Shown: positions 8,788-18,081, counted from the first letter of the stretch. The stretch: DNA of 64,000 nt from Cellulomonas fimi ATCC 484 (GCF_000212695.1 NC_015514.1:2294001-2358000); one strand, 5' to 3'. Notes: a model not told the origin generated them from the sequence alone. Program-made: numbers and translations.

Positions 8788-9596
8788 CGCCCACGCTCCG
8801 CGACGCGCTCGCCGCCGCCGACCGCCCGCTCGTCGGCATGTGGGTGTGCACCGGCAGCCCGCTCGTCGCCGAGATCTGCGCCGGGGCCGGTCTCGACTGG
8901 CTGCTGCTCGACATGGAGCACGCGCCCAACGGGCTGGAGTCGGTGCTCGCGCAGCTCCAGGCGGTCGCGGCCTACCCCGTCACGCCCGTCGTCCGCGTGC
9001 CGGACGACGACCCGGTGACGATCAAGCAGGTGCTGGACCTCGGCGCACGCACCCTCCTCGTGCCGATGGTGTCGACCGCGGACGCCGCGCGAGCGGCGGT
9101 CGAGGCCGTGCGCTACCCGCCCCGCGGGCGCCGCGGGGTGGGTTCCGCGCTGTCGCGCTCGGCGCGCTGGGACCGCGTCGAGGGCTACCTCACGCACGCC
9201 GACGACCACGTGTCGCTCCTCGTGCAGGTCGAGACCGCCGAAGGCGTGGACGCCGCTGCCGACATCGCGTCCGTCGACGGCGTCGACGGCGTCTTCGTCG
9301 GCCCGTCCGACCTGGCGGCGTCCCTGGGGCTGCTCGGCCGGCAGACCCACCCCGACGTCGTCGCCGCGGTGCGCCGCACGTTCGACGCCGTGCGGTCCAC
9401 GGGCACGCCCGTCGGGGTCAACGCGTTCGACGCCGCGCTCGCGCGCACCTACGTCGACGCGGGCGCGCGCTTCGTCCTCGTGGGCGCCGACGTCACGCTC
9501 CTGGCGCGCGGGTCCGAGGACCTCGCGCGCCGCCTCGCCGTGGACGGCACGCCCGACGGGAGGTCGCCGTCCGGTGCACCCGCCGGGTCACCGTAG
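8772..9596 (+). CDS. hpaI: 4-hydroxy-2-oxoheptane-1,7-dioate aldolase (HpcH/HpaI family)
   Basis: A 274-residue class II aldolase releasing pyruvate and succinic semialdehyde, the last step of the pathway. Family marks are LLLDMEHAPNGLES, LVPMVSTADAAR, metal ligand VQVETAEGV and FVGPSDLAASLG, and VGVNAFD near the end. About 12 C-terminal residues (PDGRSPSGAPAGSP) exceed the usual 262-residue length and look disordered. The GTG start lies inside hpaH, so translation is probably coupled. It is the last gene of the operon. Confidence 0.92.
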   Translation: MPLRLTPTLRDALAAADRPLVGMWVCTGSPLVAEICAGAGLDWLLLDMEHAPNGLESVLAQLQAVAAYPVTPVVRVPDDDPVTIKQVLDLGARTLLVPMVSTADAARAAVEAVRYPPRGRRGVGSALSRSARWDRVEGYLTHADDHVSLLVQVETAEGVDAAADIASVDGVDGVFVGPSDLAASLGLLGRQTHPDVVAAVRRTFDAVRSTGTPVGVNAFDAALARTYVDAGARFVLVGADVTLLARGSEDLARRLAVDGTPDGRSPSGAPAGSP

Positions 9597-9621
9597 GTAG
9601 CACCACTCACGCGGCCGGACG

Positions 9622-9638
9622 CGGTGCGCTGCGCACCG
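9622..9638 (+). terminator. Weak hairpin after hpaI
   Basis: CGGTGCG-CTG-CGCACCG forms a 7-bp stem 25 nt downstream of the hpaI stop, with no T-tract. It may end the catabolic transcript, or it may be an operator in the leader of the META-domain gene. The gap (9597-9694) also holds ACTCACGC at 9605-9612, identical to one arm of the inverted repeat at 12053-12074. Confidence 0.3.
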
Positions 9639-9694
9639 GGTCCACTGGGTCCGTCGCGTGGGAGAGGCCCGCGCAGGACCGGAAGGACACCCCC

Positions 9695-10126
9695 ATGCGC
9701 ACGCGTCTCCTGCGCCCCGTCGTCATCGGCTCCGCCGCCGTGCTCGCCGCCGGCGTGGCGACCGCAGCGACCCTCACGTCCCGCCCCGTCGACGGGCCGG
9801 ACCTCGCAGGGCTCTCGTTCGTCAGCACGCACGTCGACGGGCACGAGCTCGTGGACGGCACGTACGTCGTGCTGGCGTTCCAGGACGACCACCTGGCCGC
9901 GACGGCGGGGTGCAACCACCTGCTGGGTCCCGCGACGTGGGACGACGGGACGCTCGTCACGCAGTCGCTGGCGACGTCGATGATGGCCTGCCCGCCCGAC
10001 CTCGCGGCGCAGGACGACTGGCTCGGCGCGCTCCTCACGGAGCGGCCGACGCTGACCCTCACGGGGACCACGCTCGAGGTGCGCTCGGGCGGGACCACGC
10101 TGGTGCTGGAGGGCGCCGACGTCTGA
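9695..10126 (+). CDS. Secreted META-domain protein (HslJ-like)
   Basis: A 143-residue exported protein: signal peptide of about 27 residues (MRTRLLRPVVIGSAAVLAAG), then one META domain with the recognisable folate-like cadence LAFQDDHLAATAGCNHLLG and SLATSMMACPPDLAAQ. META domains occur in HslJ (heat shock, novobiocin resistance) and in many surface proteins; no catalytic activity is known. The ATG follows GGAAGGA. It converges on the sensor kinase gene, whose response regulator may act on it through the ACTCACGC half-site at 9605. Confidence 0.8.
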   Translation: MRTRLLRPVVIGSAAVLAAGVATAATLTSRPVDGPDLAGLSFVSTHVDGHELVDGTYVVLAFQDDHLAATAGCNHLLGPATWDDGTLVTQSLATSMMACPPDLAAQDDWLGALLTERPTLTLTGTTLEVRSGGTTLVLEGADV

Positions 10127-10152
10127 GGGTCCACGAGGCGGCGGGCGGGTCG

Positions 10153-11304
10153 TCAGGTGCGGGCGTCGGCGGAGGGGCCGACGGGCAGCCGCACCTGCAC
10201 CCGCCCGCCGCCGTGCGTCCCCGGACCGAGGGTCACCGCTCCCCCACGCCCGCGCGCACGCTCGTCCAGTCGGGCCAGCCCGCTGAGCTGCACGCCGGCC
10301 GCCGGGCCGGACCCGTCGTCGTCCACGGTGACGACCAGTGCCGGGCCCTCACCGGGGCCGGTGGGCAGGTCCACGTCCAGCGCGACCGCGACGGACCCCG
10401 CGCCGCCGTGCCGGACGGCGTTCGTCACGGCCTCCTCGACGACGTCGAGCACCAGCAGCCGGTCCACGACGGACAGGTGCGGACGGTCCGGGTCGTCCAG
10501 GTGCGCGGCGACGAGGTCCGTGAACGTCACGCTCGTCGCGACGCTCGCGGGCAGCCGGCCGAGCGCGACGTACAGCGCCTCGCGCAGACCGATGTCCACG
10601 CCCGCGGGCAGGAGCGACCGGCTGATCTCGCGCACGTCCTGCTCACGCACCTCGTCGAGCTCCCCCGCGACCGCGCGCACCCGGTCCGCGGTCGCCGCCG
10701 GCTGCACGGTGTCCGCGAGCGCCTCGAGCTCGACCGACGCCAGGACGAGGCGCTGCTGCACGGTGCCGTGCAGCCGACGCGACACGTCGCGACGCACCTC
10801 GAGCTCGGCGACCTCCGCCTGGTGCCGGGCCTCGGCGGCCCGGCGCTCCTCCTCGATGCGTCGAGCCTCCTCGCGGCGGGCGCGCGCCGTGACGTCGTGG
10901 TCGTAGACGGGGACGAGCAGCGCGGCGAGGACGACGAGCACGCCGAACCCGGCCTCCGCCGCGACGAACCAGACGTCGCCAGGCGTGCGGCGCAGCTCCA
11001 GGAGCACGACCAGGCGGGCGGTCCCCGCGACGACGGAGGCGACCGCTGCCGCCGTGAGCCGGAAGGGCCAGCCGCGTTCGGTGATCCGCAGCGCCCCCAG
11101 GCACACCCCCACGGCGACGAGACCCGGACCGACGGACGCGACGACGACGCCGAGCGCACGCCAGGCATCGGGCGGCGTGGGCTGCAGGCCGGCCGCGTTC
11201 TCCCCGAGCCAGGCGACCCACTGCGCGAGGGACGCGAGCCCGACGAGGACGACGTTCGCCGTGCCGAGGACGAGCGCGCGACGGACCGGCTCGTCGGGGT
11301 CCAT
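10153..11304 (-). CDS. Membrane sensor histidine kinase, NarL-type system
   Basis: A 383-residue kinase. Four or five hydrophobic helices occupy residues about 8-133, followed by a charged coiled coil (138-172) and a dimerisation/phosphoacceptor helix with H179 in RRLHGTVQQRLVLAS. The HATPase_c domain has an N-box EEAVTNAVRHG and a glycine-rich GTHGGGRVQVRLP end. There is no extracytoplasmic sensor loop, so the signal is probably sensed within the membrane. The ATG overlaps the response-regulator stop (ATGA), making a two-gene operon. The signal is unknown; adjacency to arcD suggests arginine, low oxygen or pH, which is inference. Confidence 0.88.
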   Translation of the reverse strand: MDPDEPVRRALVLGTANVVLVGLASLAQWVAWLGENAAGLQPTPPDAWRALGVVVASVGPGLVAVGVCLGALRITERGWPFRLTAAAVASVVAGTARLVVLLELRRTPGDVWFVAAEAGFGVLVVLAALLVPVYDHDVTARARREEARRIEEERRAAEARHQAEVAELEVRRDVSRRLHGTVQQRLVLASVELEALADTVQPAATADRVRAVAGELDEVREQDVREISRSLLPAGVDIGLREALYVALGRLPASVATSVTFTDLVAAHLDDPDRPHLSVVDRLLVLDVVEEAVTNAVRHGGAGSVAVALDVDLPTGPGEGPALVVTVDDDGSGPAAGVQLSGLARLDERARGRGGAVTLGPGTHGGGRVQVRLPVGPSADART

Positions 11305-11987
11305 CAGTACCGGCTCGTCTGCTGGACGTAGGCGAGCACGGCCGCGACGCGGGGGTTCATGGTGTCGGCGGGCACGTCGAGCGCCCGGTAGATCGCGTAC
11401 AGGTGGTTCTCCACGGAGCGCGGCGAGATCCCGAGGCTCTCCGCGATGTAGGCGTTGGAGAACCCCTCGGCCGCGAGACGCAGCACCTTGACCTGCCCCG
11501 CCGTGAGTCCCGCGAGCGGCGTCCCGGCGCGCGTCTGCGCGCGTTCGACGAGCTCGGGGTCGATGACCACGTCACCGCGGGCGGCGCCACGCACGGCGCG
11601 CACGAGGGTCGCGGCGTCGAGCGAGGACTTCTTCGACAGGTAGCTCCAGGGGCGCGCGTTCCCCGCGCGGGCCGCCAGCACCAGGTCGAGGACGTCCTGC
11701 GCCGACAGCAGCAGGATCGCGACGTGCGGGTCGGCGCGCTGCACCGCGGTGGCGAGCGCGATGCCGTTGCCGGTGCCCAGGTCCACGTCCATGACGACGA
11801 CGTCGACCGTGCCGGGCGTCAGGCGATCACGTCCCTCGGCGTAGTCCGCGGCCTCGGCGACGAGCCGCATGTCCTGCTGGGCGTCGAGGATCCGGCCGAC
11901 GAACGTCCGCATGAGGGTCTCGTCCTCGACCACGGCGACGCGCAGGGCGAGCTGCCCGGCGCTGCGGGGACCAGTCGTCGTGGCCAC
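11304..11987 (-). CDS. Response regulator, NarL/FixJ family with LuxR HTH
   Basis: A 227-residue regulator: receiver (about 16-135) with the acidic pair in VVEDE, phosphoacceptor D67 in VVVMDVDLG and lysine in YLSKKSS, then a LuxR helix-turn-helix (about 160-222: LTAGQVKVLRLAAEGFSN, RSVENHLYAIYRAL). I chose the GTG at 11987, which has GGAAGG about 6 nt upstream, over an ATG 81 nt further out with no such signal. The promoter region is shared with arcD and contains a 22-bp inverted repeat (12053-12074) that may be its target. Confidence 0.88.
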   Translation of the reverse strand: MATTTGPRSAGQLALRVAVVEDETLMRTFVGRILDAQQDMRLVAEAADYAEGRDRLTPGTVDVVVMDVDLGTGNGIALATAVQRADPHVAILLLSAQDVLDLVLAARAGNARPWSYLSKKSSLDAATLVRAVRGAARGDVVIDPELVERAQTRAGTPLAGLTAGQVKVLRLAAEGFSNAYIAESLGISPRSVENHLYAIYRALDVPADTMNPRVAAVLAYVQQTSRY

Positions 11988-12052
11988 CCCCCGACCTTCC
12001 CGCCCGGCCGGGACGCCGTCAATCGCTGCCGCCGTCGGCGCGTCCGCGGTGC

Positions 12053-12074
12053 GCGTGAGTGGCAGCACTCACGC
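12053..12074. promoter_or_regulatory. Inverted repeat GCGTGAGT-N6-ACTCACGC between the two-component system and arcD
   Basis: Perfect 8-bp arms (12053-12060 and 12067-12074) with a 6-nt spacer GGCAGC lie midway in the 178-nt divergent gap. NarL/FixJ regulators bind inverted heptamer-like half-sites, so this is the obvious candidate operator for the adjacent response regulator, controlling itself and/or arcD. One arm (ACTCACGC) recurs at 9605-9612 ahead of the META-domain gene. Confidence 0.5.
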
Positions 12075-12165
12075 CGCCGCCCGGCCGGTGGTGCGCGCGG
12101 CGCAGCATCGACGTCGTACCCAGCCGCACGCCGCGTCCGACGCGGCACCCACCGGAAGGCCGATC

Positions 12166-13650
12166 GTGAGCACCTCGACCGTCACGGCGCCGAGCGCCAC
12201 CTCCCCCGCGACGGGCGCCGTCGCGCCGCCGGACGCCCCGGCACGGCCCGGGGCGGCCGCCCGCGTCGCCACCATCGGGCTGCCGGCGCTGACGGCGATG
12301 GTCGTCGGCTCGATGGTCGGCGCGGGCGTGTTCTCCCTGCCCCGGCAGTTCGCCGCGCACACGGGCGTGTGGGGCGCACTGGTCGCGTGGGGTGTCGCGG
12401 GCCTCGGGATGCTCATGCTCGCGCTGGTCTTCCAGCACCTCGCGGTGCGCGAGCCGCGGCTCGACGCGGGGGTCTACAGCTACGCGCGCGCCGGGTTCGG
12501 GCCGTACCCCGGGTTCCTGTCGGCGTTCGGGTACTGGGCCAGCGCGTGCGTCGGGAACGTCACCTACTGGATCCTCATCATGTCGACGCTGGGCGCGCTG
12601 CTGCCGGCCCTGGGCGACGGCAGCACGCTGCCTGCGCTGGTCGCGTCGAGCGTCGGCGTGTGGGCGTTCTTCCTGCTCGTGCGCCGCGGCGTGCGAGAGG
12701 CGACGTCGGTGAACCGGGTCGTGACGATCGCGAAGGTCGTGCCGATCCTCGTGTTCGTCGTGCTGTGCGCCACGGTGCTCGACCTCGACGTGCTGGCCGG
12801 CAACCTCGGCGGCGGCCTGGACGCGGGCCCGCTCACCACCCAGGTGCGCGGCACGATGCTCGCGACGGTGTTCGTGTTCCTCGGGGTCGAGGGTGCGAGC
12901 GTGTACTCCCGCCACGCCCGCCGCCGCGAGGACGTGGGCCGCGCGACCGTCCTGGGCTTCCTGGGCGTGCTCGCGGTGTTCGCGTCGGTCACGCTCGTCG
13001 CGTACGGCATCCTGCCGCGCGAGGAGATCGCCTCGCTCGCCCAGCCGTCCATGGCGGGCGTGCTGGAGGCGGCCGTCGGGCCGTGGGGCCGGGTGCTGGT
13101 CAGCGTCGGTCTGATCGTGTCGGTGCTCGGCGCCTACCTCGCGTGGTCGCTCATGGCCGCGGAGGTCCTGCACGTCGCCGCGAAGGCCGGAGACATGCCG
13201 CGCTTCCTCGCCCGCACGGGCCGCCGCGGCGTGCCGACCCCGGCGCTGCTGCTGTCCGCGGTGCTCGTCCAGGTCATGCTCGTCGTCACGACGCTCTCGT
13301 ACGACTCGTTCTCGTTCGCGCTCGAGCTGACCGCAGCGCTCTCGCTCGTCCCCCTGCTTCTGGCCGCCGCGTTCGCCGTGCGCGTCGGGCTGCGGACGGG
13401 CGCGCGAGGGGAGCTCGTCGTCGCGGTGCTGGCCACCGCCTACACGACGCTGCTCGTCGTCGCGGCCGGCTGGCGGTTCGCCCTGCTGTCCTTCCTCGTC
13501 TACGCCCCCGCGACCCTGCTGTACGTCCGTGCCCGCCGTGAGCAGGGCCTGCGCGCCTTCCGCCGGGTCGACCTCGCCGTGCTCGCCGTGTGCGTCGCGG
13601 GCGCCATCGCCGCCGTCGTCGCGCTCGCCACGGGCGCCCTCACGCTCTGA
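12166..13650 (+). CDS. arcD: Arginine/ornithine antiporter (APC superfamily)
   Basis: A 494-residue amino acid permease with about 12-13 membrane helices. The first helix has the substrate-binding [15 protein letters not shown] typical of basic-amino-acid/polyamine antiporters. It would exchange external arginine for ornithine or citrulline. The GTG start follows GGAAGG by 6 nt; the preceding in-frame sequence has no ribosome site. About 90 nt separate it from arginine deiminase, so the two are probably one transcript. No ornithine carbamoyltransferase or carbamate kinase is in the window. Confidence 0.85.
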   Translation: MSTSTVTAPSATSPATGAVAPPDAPARPGAAARVATIGLPALTAMVVGSMVGAGVFSLPRQFAAHTGVWGALVAWGVAGLGMLMLALVFQHLAVREPRLDAGVYSYARAGFGPYPGFLSAFGYWASACVGNVTYWILIMSTLGALLPALGDGSTLPALVASSVGVWAFFLLVRRGVREATSVNRVVTIAKVVPILVFVVLCATVLDLDVLAGNLGGGLDAGPLTTQVRGTMLATVFVFLGVEGASVYSRHARRREDVGRATVLGFLGVLAVFASVTLVAYGILPREEIASLAQPSMAGVLEAAVGPWGRVLVSVGLIVSVLGAYLAWSLMAAEVLHVAAKAGDMPRFLARTGRRGVPTPALLLSAVLVQVMLVVTTLSYDSFSFALELTAALSLVPLLLAAAFAVRVGLRTGARGELVVAVLATAYTTLLVVAAGWRFALLSFLVYAPATLLYVRARREQGLRAFRRVDLAVLAVCVAGAIAAVVALATGALTL

Positions 13651-13707
13651 CCGTCCATCCGCTGACCGTCCGTCCGTTGACCGTCCATCCGCTGACCGTC
13701 CACCGCA
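13648..13707 (+). repeat. 15-bp tandem repeat, four units, overlapping the arcD stop
   Basis: Units TGACCGTCCATCCGC (13648), TGACCGTCCGTCCGT (13663), TGACCGTCCATCCGC (13678) and a decayed TGACCGTCCACCGCA (13693) run head to tail. The first TGA is the arcD stop, and every unit repeats a TGA in the same frame, so copy-number change cannot extend ArcD. The repeats fill most of the arcD-arcA spacer. Confidence 0.85.
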
Positions 13708-13739
13708 CCACCGACCTGTCCCCCCGAGAGGAGACCCCC

Positions 13740-15029
13740 GTGTCCGTCACCACCACCCCCCGTCCCGCGGCCGTCGAGCCGAGCACCGTGAGCACCCCGA
13801 TCCCGTTCGGCGTCCACTCCGAGGTCGGGCGCCTGCGCACCGTCCTGACGTGCGAGCCGGGCCTCGCGCACCGCCGCCTCACCCCCGCCACGGCCGACGA
13901 CCTGCTGTTCGACGACGTGCTCTGGGTGGAGCGCGCGCAGGAGGACCACCGCCACTTCGTCGACACCATGACGGCGCGCGGCGTCGACGTGCTCGAGCTG
14001 CACGACGTCCTCACCGCGACGCTGCGGGTGCCGGGCGCGCGGGACTGGGTCCTGGACCGTGTCCTGACGCCGGACACCGTCGGCCTCGGCCTGGTGGACC
14101 CGGCCCGGGCCTACCTCGAGACGCTCGACGCCCGTGCGCTGGCCACCCGCCTCTTCGGCGGCCTGTCGGCGGCGGACCTCGCCGAGGTCAGCGACGCCGA
14201 CCACCTCGCGCTCGTGCGCACCGCGCACCACGGCCGCGAGTACCTGCTGCGCCCGCTGCCGAACATGCTCTACACGCGCGACACGACGTCCTGGCTGTAC
14301 GGGGGCGTCACCCTCAACCCGCTGTACTGGCCCGCGCGGCACGACGAGACGCTGCTCATGAAGGCCGTCTACCTGTTCCACCCGGCGTTCACGGGTGCGC
14401 ACGTGTGGTGGGGCGACCCGGAGACCGACCAGGGCCGGGCGACGCTCGAGGGCGGCGACGTCATGCCCGTGGGCGGCGGCGTCGTGCTCGTCGGGATGAG
14501 CGAGCGCACGTCGCACCACGCGATCACGCAGCTCGCGGACGCGCTCTTCGCGGCCGGCGCCGCCGAGCAGGTCGTCGTCGCGGGCATGCCGCAGATGCGC
14601 TCCGCGATGCACCTCGACACCGTCATGACGTTCGTCGACCACGACGTCGTGACCGCCTACCCGGCCGTCGTCGACGACGTGCACGCCTTCACGCTGCGCC
14701 CCGGCACGGCGGCCCGGCCCGTGCACGTCACGGACGAGGGCAGCACGCCGTTCCTCGACGTCGTCGCCGCCGCGATGGGCCTGCGCGGGATCCACGTCAT
14801 CGAGACGGGCGGCGACGACTACGAGGCCGAGCGGCAGCAGTGGGACAGCGGCAACAACGCGGTCGCGCTCGAGCCGGGCGTCGTCGTGACCTACGACCGG
14901 AACACCACGACCAACCGGCTGCTGCGGGCGGCCGGCATCGAGACGGTCGAGATCGCGGGCGGCGAGCTCGGGCGCGGGCGCGGCGGCGCGCACTGCCTGA
15001 CGGCGCCGCTGGTGCGCGACGCGGTCTGA
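13740..15029 (+). CDS. arcA: Arginine deiminase
   Basis: A 429-residue amidinotransferase-fold enzyme hydrolysing arginine to citrulline and ammonia, the first step of the ADI pathway. Signature segments are [19 protein letters not shown] at the start, [26 protein letters not shown], and the nucleophile C419 in [17 protein letters not shown] at the C-terminus. Length is standard. The GTG follows GAGAGGAG. Together with ArcD it gives arginine uptake and deimination; energy recovery would need arcB/arcC elsewhere. Confidence 0.95.
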   Translation: MSVTTTPRPAAVEPSTVSTPIPFGVHSEVGRLRTVLTCEPGLAHRRLTPATADDLLFDDVLWVERAQEDHRHFVDTMTARGVDVLELHDVLTATLRVPGARDWVLDRVLTPDTVGLGLVDPARAYLETLDARALATRLFGGLSAADLAEVSDADHLALVRTAHHGREYLLRPLPNMLYTRDTTSWLYGGVTLNPLYWPARHDETLLMKAVYLFHPAFTGAHVWWGDPETDQGRATLEGGDVMPVGGGVVLVGMSERTSHHAITQLADALFAAGAAEQVVVAGMPQMRSAMHLDTVMTFVDHDVVTAYPAVVDDVHAFTLRPGTAARPVHVTDEGSTPFLDVVAAAMGLRGIHVIETGGDDYEAERQQWDSGNNAVALEPGVVVTYDRNTTTNRLLRAAGIETVEIAGGELGRGRGGAHCLTAPLVRDAV

Positions 15030-15038
15030 CCGACGCCA

Positions 15039-15075
15039 CGGACGGCACGCCCCCGGGTCGGGGGCGTGCCGTCCG
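15039..15075. terminator. Bidirectional terminator hairpin
   Basis: A 16-bp GC-rich stem (CGGACGGCACGCCCC... with its complement) and a 5-nt loop lie between the convergent arcA and aldo/keto reductase genes. There is no strong T-tract on either side, which is common in high-GC actinobacteria. Confidence 0.8.
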
Positions 15076-15078
15076 GCG

Positions 15079-16047
15079 TCAGGCCGCCGGCTGGTAGAAG
15101 TTGCGCTCCCAACGGTGCCGCCGGACGACCTCGTGCTGCTCCGGCGTCAGACGGCGGCCGTCGCTCGTGGCCGCGTTGCGCTCGACGTTGCGCACCGTGC
15201 GCATCCCCGCGATCACCGTGGACACCGCGGGCTGGTCGAGCACGTAGCGCAGCGCGAGGTCCGGCAGCGCGTCGGTGTCGATGCCGAGGTCCCGCACGAG
15301 CGCGGCGACGTGCTCCTCGACCTGTGCAGGCCGGTCGCCGCCGAAGTACGTGTTCCGGAAGTCCCCCTCGGGGAACGTCGAGGCGGCGGTGATCCGCCCG
15401 GTCAGGCCGCCCTCGTCGAGCGCGACGCGCACGATCACGCCGACGCCGTGCTCGGCGCACGCGGGCAGAAGCTGCTCCTGCGGCTCCTGGTGCCAGACGT
15501 TGGCGATGACCTGCACGGTGTCGACCGTGCCGCTGCGCACGAGCGCGAGGACGTTCTGGGGCTGGTAGTCGTTGACCGACACCCCGAAGAACCGGATCTT
15601 GCCCTCGCGCCGCAGGTCGTCGACCGTCTCGAGCCAGTCGCCCTTGCCGACCCACTCGTCGCTCCACACGTGGAGCTGCAGCACGTCGAACGCCTCGAGG
15701 CCCGACGCCGCCAGGCTCGTCTCGAGGCTCTGGCGGATGTGCGAGCCCGGGAACGTCTCGTCGGGGTGCAGGCCGGCGGGCGCGGGCCACACGCCGTTCT
15801 TCGGCGGCACCTTGGTGGCGACGTGCACGTCGGGGTGGTCGCGCAGGACCCGGCCCACGATCCGCTCGCTCTCGCCGTACCCGCGTGCGGTGTCGACCAG
15901 GTTCACGCCCAGCTCGATCGCCCGGTGCAGCGCCGCGACGGACTCGTCCTCGCGCGCGCCGACCCACTGCGACGCCCCGATGCCCCAGGCGCCGTAGCCG
16001 ATCTCGGACACGGTCAGCCCGGTGCGGCCGAGCGGTCGGTACTCCAT
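15079..16047 (-). CDS. Aldo/keto reductase
   Basis: A 322-residue NADP(H)-dependent TIM-barrel oxidoreductase. The tetrad is complete: D52 and Y57 (VDTARGYGESE), K79 (VATKVPP) and H126 (LQLHVWSD). The N-terminus MEYRPLGRTGLTVSEIG is typical of the AKR11/12-like bacterial subfamily, and the C-terminal ALRYVLDQPAVSTVIAGM loop contributes the cofactor phosphate site. The ATG has GAGGAG about 7 nt upstream. Substrate is unknown; the neighbours do not define a pathway. Confidence 0.88.
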   Translation of the reverse strand: MEYRPLGRTGLTVSEIGYGAWGIGASQWVGAREDESVAALHRAIELGVNLVDTARGYGESERIVGRVLRDHPDVHVATKVPPKNGVWPAPAGLHPDETFPGSHIRQSLETSLAASGLEAFDVLQLHVWSDEWVGKGDWLETVDDLRREGKIRFFGVSVNDYQPQNVLALVRSGTVDTVQVIANVWHQEPQEQLLPACAEHGVGVIVRVALDEGGLTGRITAASTFPEGDFRNTYFGGDRPAQVEEHVAALVRDLGIDTDALPDLALRYVLDQPAVSTVIAGMRTVRNVERNAATSDGRRLTPEQHEVVRRHRWERNFYQPAA

Positions 16048-16151
16048 GCCAGCTCCTCGTCACGGTCGGCCGCGTCGCGCGGCGGGCCGTCGTCGCGACC
16101 CGCCGCCCAGCCTCTCCCCGCGCCGTCGACGGCGCGACCGCGGGCGGCCCC

Positions 16152-17150
16152 TCAGGCGCCGTCGTGCGGACCCGCCGCACCGGCCGGCCCGGCGCCCGCC
16201 GCGACCGCGAGCACCCCGTGCGCGGCGGTCCCGGCGGGCACCAGCACGCGGACCGTCGTCGCCCCGCACGAGAGGACCGCGACGACGACGTGCGCGTAGT
16301 CCGGGTGCCACGCGAGCTCGACGCGGTCGACCGCGCCCAGCGGGACGACGAGCCGCGACGCGGAGTGCACGGGCGCCCGGCCGCGCAGCAGCCACGCGTG
16401 CCGTCCGACGACCTCGAACGCGGTGTCGTCGCCCGCGAGCACGCAGCCGTGCAGCACGGCGGGCGACAGCGCGTGCGCGACGCGCGCGACGACACCCTGC
16501 GACCCGGTCGCGCTGGGCGTGACGAGGCGACGGGGGTGCCCCGCCCACGGGACCAGGGACGGCCGGCGGCGCACGGCCTCGCGGACGTCCGCGCGCAGCG
16601 ACAAGTCGGCCGGTCCGAGCCGGAGGGCGTCCGGGTCCGCGTGCGCGGTGCCCGCCCGCAGCAGCGCAAGGCCCGCGGGGGTCGCCGGGACGGCGGCGGC
16701 TCCCGCGCGCAGCTCCTCGACGAGGCCGTGCACCGCGTCCGCCGCCGAGCCGTTGTAGCGCACGGTCACGTGCGCGCCGTCGCGGGTGTGGACCGTGAGC
16801 CGCGCGTCGAGCAGGTTCACGACGTCCCGGACCGCGACGACGTCGGCCAGCCGGACGTGCCGCACGTCGTAGCCGCCCGGCGCCTTGGCGCGCGGGCTGG
16901 TCCGCCGGGACAGCACCGTCAGCGTGTCGTCCGCGACGACGAGCAGGTGGTCGTACAGGTCCATGTCGGGGGTCGCGTCCCGGCGCGCGACGTTGCGCGG
17001 CACCTTGAGCACGAGCCGTGCGGCGTCGAGGTCGAGCGGGTGGTCGCGGTACAGGCGCGGCACGTCGCGCGGCTCGCGCACCTCGTCGATCCACGGCCCG
17101 AACCGGTCGTACTCGCTGGTCCCTGCGGTGCTGGTCTCCGTCGACGCCAC
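16152..17150 (-). CDS. Conserved hypothetical protein, possibly tandem PH-like
   Basis: I do not recognise this 332-residue protein. No membrane helix or signal peptide is visible. Two beta-rich segments (about 45-130 and 220-310) have alternating hydrophobic strands, the first with a YDHLLVVADDTLTVL core and the second with HAWLLRGRAPVHSAS; both look like PH-type or lipid-binding beta sandwiches. It ends in an Ala/Gly-rich tail. The GTG at 17150 (VASTETSTAG) is the first sensible start after a low-complexity Arg/Pro stretch. A longer in-frame extension to 17738 exists but has no coding character. Confidence 0.6.
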   Translation of the reverse strand: MASTETSTAGTSEYDRFGPWIDEVREPRDVPRLYRDHPLDLDAARLVLKVPRNVARRDATPDMDLYDHLLVVADDTLTVLSRRTSPRAKAPGGYDVRHVRLADVVAVRDVVNLLDARLTVHTRDGAHVTVRYNGSAADAVHGLVEELRAGAAAVPATPAGLALLRAGTAHADPDALRLGPADLSLRADVREAVRRRPSLVPWAGHPRRLVTPSATGSQGVVARVAHALSPAVLHGCVLAGDDTAFEVVGRHAWLLRGRAPVHSASRLVVPLGAVDRVELAWHPDYAHVVVAVLSCGATTVRVLVPAGTAAHGVLAVAAGAGPAGAAGPHDGA

Positions 17151-17334
17151 GTGCCGGTCCCCGTCCTGTCGCCCGGCCGCCACGCGGCCCCGCGGGCGCG
17201 GCCCCGACGCCACGCCGATGCGTCGCACCCTACGGCAGCGACGCGCGACGCCGGCCCGGGTGCCGTCCCGGATGCACGCACCGGGCGCACGCACGACAGT
17301 GGAGCACCACGGGACGACGAGCGGGAGCGGGCGT

Positions 17335-18081
17335 GTGAGCAGGAACGCAGTGGCCGAGCTGGTGCTGGTACGGCACGGCGAGAGTGTCGGCAACGTCGCC
17401 GCGACGCGGGCGGAGCGGGCGGGCGCCGAGGTCATCGACCTCGCGACGCGGGACGCCGACACCCCCTTGTCCCGTCGCGGCGAGGAGCAGGCCGAGGCGC
17501 TCGGGACGTGGCTGCGCGAGCAGCCCGACGGGTCGGCGCCGCAGTCGGTGTGGTGCTCGCCGTACGTCCGCGCGGTGCAGACCGCGACGATCGCGCTGCG
17601 GGCCGGCGGCCGGGACCTCGCGCCGCACCTCGACGAACGCCTGCGCGACCGCGAGCTCGGGATCCTCGACCTGCTCACCACGCGCGGCGTCGAGGCCCGG
17701 TACCCCGCCGAGGCCGCACGCCGCCGCCACCTGGGCAAGTTCTACTACCGGCCGCCGGGCGGGGAGTCGTGGGCGGACCTCGTGCTGCGGGTGCGGGCGT
17801 TCCTCGGCGACCTGGACCGCGCCGAGGACGGGCGCCGGGTGCTGCTCGTCGCGCACGACGCGGTCATCATGGTCGTGCGGTACGTGTGCGAGGGGCTCAC
17901 CGAGCACGAGGTGCTCGACCTGGGCCGGCGCACCCCCGTGCGCAACGCCGCCGTCACCCGGCTCGTGCGCACCGGCGCGGCGGCCTGGACCGTCGCGGCC
18001 TTCAACGACGACGGCCACCTGGCCCGCGAGGGCGCCCCCGTGACGACGCACCCCGGAGACCGCGATGCCCTCCCGCACTGA
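17335..18081 (+). CDS. Histidine phosphatase family protein (phosphoglycerate-mutase-like)
   Basis: A 248-residue branch-1 histidine phosphatase. The phosphohistidine motif LVRHGESVGN is near the N-terminus, the catalytic Arg is in WCSPYVRAVQTA, and the second histidine is in LLVAHDAVIMVVRY. Such enzymes dephosphorylate sugar phosphates or other small metabolites; substrate cannot be assigned. Start is the GTG after GGGAGCGGG. The 3' end overlaps the next gene by 17 nt, suggesting a shared transcript with the NAD(P)HX dehydratase. Confidence 0.88.
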   Translation: MSRNAVAELVLVRHGESVGNVAATRAERAGAEVIDLATRDADTPLSRRGEEQAEALGTWLREQPDGSAPQSVWCSPYVRAVQTATIALRAGGRDLAPHLDERLRDRELGILDLLTTRGVEARYPAEAARRRHLGKFYYRPPGGESWADLVLRVRAFLGDLDRAEDGRRVLLVAHDAVIMVVRYVCEGLTEHEVLDLGRRTPVRNAAVTRLVRTGAAAWTVAAFNDDGHLAREGAPVTTHPGDRDALPH

